From Chionoecetes opilio (Eukaryota > Arthropoda > Malacostraca > Decapoda > Majidae), in NCBI GenBank assembly GCA_016584305.1, contig JACEEZ010020943.1, positions 40,001 to 104,000 on the forward strand: a DNA stretch of 64,000 nucleotides, given 5' to 3'. Within the stretch, counting starts at the first letter, position 1. Each line of letters begins with the position of its first letter. Positions 36,401 to 40,788 of the stretch are shown piece by piece. The notes beneath the pieces are model-generated. The model did not search any database. It saw nothing but the letters and a program-made list of their open reading frames with translations, and had not been told where the DNA came from. Made by a program: the position numbers and the translations under genes.

Positions 36401-39400
36401 GCCGCGCCGCAAGAATTTCTCCGTCACTCACTGCCCCGCCAGTCTTATCATAACATCTTTAAATCGCCCTTATTTATGGTGACACACAGTGCTACATTGA
36501 TTTAGATAATGACACGTGTATATAACATCTCACCATAATCACTAAGTTGTATAATAACGAGTAATAAGACGTTTAAGCCTGCTCAAACCTACCGTGGCGG
36601 AGGTGGCGCCCGCCGCCTCTCAAAAGTTTTGAGTCAAAACCCGCCGTCATCCGCCTAACCTGTGCCTTCCTGAAGAAGACAGTCAGCTCCTACGCCTGTG
36701 ATAGCACCATAGGATATCACCAGTGATCATAGGTTTCCTCAAAGGGTCCTCGCTCCCCTACTAAATAATTACCAAGGAGATCTCCGTTGGTGGGGAATTG
36801 CGGGTGACGGCCGATTTCCGCCACCCACACAACACCCCGTTATCAGCTGTAGCTACCTGTGCCTTCCTGAAGAAGTCAGGTCAACTCCCACGCATGTGAT
36901 AGCACCATAGGATATCACCAGGGATCATAGGATTCCTCAAGGGGTTCTCGCACCCCTACTAAATATTACCAAAGACATCTATCTCCCTTGGTGTTGATAT
37001 CCACCTCACGGGCTTCATGCTGCTGCTGCTGCTGCTGCCGAAGGCTGCGCTGCCAGACGTGGATGAGACCCTTGCTTGTATTTCATCTCTTTACTCATAT
37101 ATATGACTAATATCCATCCAAATGCAATCATATGTCTATTCACCTAGAGAAATGATATTTCATAGCATACCAAGCAATAATAAGCGAGCCTGGAGACTCT
37201 CTACCTCTGCTAATACCAGTCTCGAGCAGTTGTTGGCCAGTGTGCACGTTTACGACCAAACCTATGACTTTTCCGCACTGTGGGTTTCTGTTACGACCGA
37301 CGTCGGACTTCCTACCAAAAAAAGTGATAAAGTGCTTCGTGGCTTCCCCCCAGCTGGACGATGTACAATGATTCAGATGCGCAGAGACGAGTTTGTGGGC
37401 AGTGGAAGAGGTCTGCGCACCTCTCCCTTGTCCCTTACCTACCGTACCCTCTCGAGTCTAGTGTATCACGCGGCGTCCCGAAGAGTACATACAACGTCTT
37501 TGTTGCTTGTATGTATTGTGCCTTGTGAGTCGAATTTAGTGATTTGCTGGTTTACTTAATGTGCTTATTGTGACTTATTTGTGCTCTGTCCTACTGTGCT
37601 GTCACACTCTTAATTCACTGTGTTTTGTGTGGTGGTGCAGTGGTGTGTTATATAGAGCCCTATATTTGAGAGTTTGAGAGTTTGTTGTGTTTGCTATAGT
37701 TTATTTTAGCTTGAAAAACATGTTGTTTTTGTTGTTTTTTATTGATGGGGTCCTGGAACCAAACCTATATTTTACCATTAGTTATGTGTTTCGTTATACG
37801 AGATTTCGCTTTACGAGTATGCCAGGTGAAACCTAACTGCTCGTATCTTCGGGACCTCCCTGTACTAAGTAGTAGTAGCAGCAGCAGCAGTTGTTGTTGT
37901 TGTAGCAACAGCAACACTACACTGCTTTGGCCTACTCTACCTTTCTTTTCTTCCTCCAATATTCCTCAAGCCTCTAGCTTCCCTGCTGGTCTTTCATTGC
38001 TCCCCCTCTATTTCCATCACCCTCTTTTTACTTCAGATATAAAATGAGGTGAGAGAAAAGTGTATTTAGGAGGAGATATGACCATACAGAAGAGTTAGGG
38101 TTATAGTGGTAATGTGGGGATGAAGATAGGTTTTATTTATCCATTTATATATTTATATTTATTTATGATTATTTTTTTACACCTTTATTAGTTCTACTTC
38201 ACAAGGGACGGGCTAAGGGCCAAAAAAAAGAAGAAGAAAAAAGAAGAAACAAAAGGTCCCAGAATGTCAGTCTGCATAAAGCAGACAGTAAGAGATTCCA
38301 AAAGGAGAGCCAAATTAATTTGGCGGTATTTTGTCTCTTAAAAGAAGTCTCACCCACTCTACAACGCCACTCCTGGGGATCACCAAGTGCGAGTCCCCAT
38401 GCAGGCTCCCTTCCCATACCAAGCAATTCTCGACAGGAAACATCAACTTGCCCCAGCCACGAGCCTTGTGGGTGCCCCCTTGGCCTCCTCCACAACGGGT
38501 CGTCTCTTACAGATACAACCTGGTGGGAAGGATCGGTTTCAGGGTAGCGTGCCAAATGCCCATATAGCCGAAGTTGGCGCTGACGGACTATGCAGGTAAT
38601 AGGCCTCGATTCAGTCTCACGGTGCAATCACTAGTTTGATACGTAATCATCCCAGCGATACCCCATGATTCTGCGAAGACACTCATTACCAAAGGCATTA
38701 CCAAAGTCGCCTCTTCAAGTCTCTATTTAGTGTTCATGTCTCACAACCATAGAGTAAGACAGGGATCTGTACCTGTGAGAATATCACTCATGTCAGCCAC
38801 ATGGGAATAGTGATATTTCTGAGAAGAGAGTGGCTTTCATGGCCATGTCACGCAGGAAGTGATGGAAGGGATGAAATGGAATGGATACCTGGTGAATATG
38901 CATTTTAAATTTGGTACAAAATGCGAAAGAATGAGAAATTTATTGAGCTTAGCCCTATAGTCCTGGAATCCCATGGCCATGGCTGTACATTCCAATCCTC
39001 ATACTCTTGTCTGCTAATTATTTCATATATTCCATATTATCCTTCCATTGTTTAGGCATTATCCTGTCACACACAACATCCCATCTAACACTTGTGTACT
39101 TTTTTCATCCTGTCCCTCTCACCCATGCCTTCATGTACTCAAGCCATCTTGAGTGTGTTGTGTTTCACCATCATCACCCGACAAATCATCATCATATGAT
39201 GGCAGTATATGGGGAGGCGGTAACAGATTGGTTAGTGTCTCCGAGTGGCGTTCTCGGTGACCCGAATTCGATCCCCAATGAGAACCTAAATCCACTTAAA
39301 TTCTTTCTGCACCGTCGAGTGGCCTAAGAACACCCACATGCTGCCCATTAACTCTACCTTCGATTGCGAGTGCATCGGAGGAAACGGGGGGCGGCATGTG

Positions 39401-39894
39401 CCACTAATCACAGGCGTCACTATAAAAATCCTGCCTGCACCAACACCGGCGAGGGCCAACCATCACAGCCCTCAAGTGAACCTGCAGGGCCTACCATCCC
39501 AGCCCTGGAGGTCACTGCCTATACAATGTAAAAATGTAAAAAAAAAAAAAAATATATAAAAATATCCGTCGTTACTTATTTCTAGTCCTTGGATCCTAAA
39601 CCTTTGACTTTCATTTTATATCAACATTTCACTTGTTGGAATGATAAAGCTGTCACAAAGTGCATTGTTTTCCATCTGCCATGCTCTGTCCTACATCGTA
39701 TCACATGCCCCTCCTACATTAACAGTCTATTCTCTGCTTTTTCCTCACAGGTCTTGCTATGTATGGGTCATACATAGCAAGTATATAGATAGCCAGATAT
39801 ACATAGACCACTGTATATCTGGACTGCGCACGGAATATCGGCCTGTTGCACATGGGCCTGAACTTGCCCTGAAGTCGGAGGGCCGCTCGGATTC

Positions 39895-39964
<70 letters not shown>

Positions 39965-40637
39965 ATATAATATACAGGGAGGTCCCGAAGATACGAGCAG
40001 TTCGGTTCCACCTGGCATACTCGTAAAGCAAAATCTCGTATAAGGAAACACATAACTAATGGTAAAATATAGGTTTGGTTCCAGGACTCCATCAATTAAA
40101 AAAAAGAAAAAAAAAAATTCAAGCTAAAATAAACTATAGCAAACACAACAAACACACAGCGTCTATATTACCCACACTGTACTACCTATTCTGTAGAAAA
40201 AGCATTCTGGAAAAGAAAATAGCACACAAAATAACATAACTGCACATTAATTAAACATAAAACATGGATAACAAGCAAAAAAGACGTTGTAATGTAGGGG
40301 ACGCCGCGTGATACAAGAGAAGGTAGTGTAGCGGTCCCAAGGCTCGGGCCGCACACCTGCTAATTACCCCTAAATGTCAGGCCGCGCCATATGCTTAATT
40401 ACCCTTCAGGTCACGGCTTGCTAGGGGCGACCTCACTGGGGTCAACCAAATCCCCCTTTGTCCAGCCCGGGTATGGCGTGCATTTTAAACTTGATAATTT
40501 TACTCACCCCAGTTTGAATGTCGTATCATTGGATTTTAGATCCTGAAAATAGACCCTAATTTACACCTCTCGTATCATCGGATTCTCGTATACCGAATGC
40601 TCGTATAACGGGACCTCCCTGTATGTATATATATATA

Positions 40638-40697
<60 letters not shown>

Positions 40698-40746
40698 CAG
40701 GAGAACCTCATTTAACCGGCATTTAAAACAACGGCACTAATCGACC

Positions 40747-40788
<42 letters not shown>
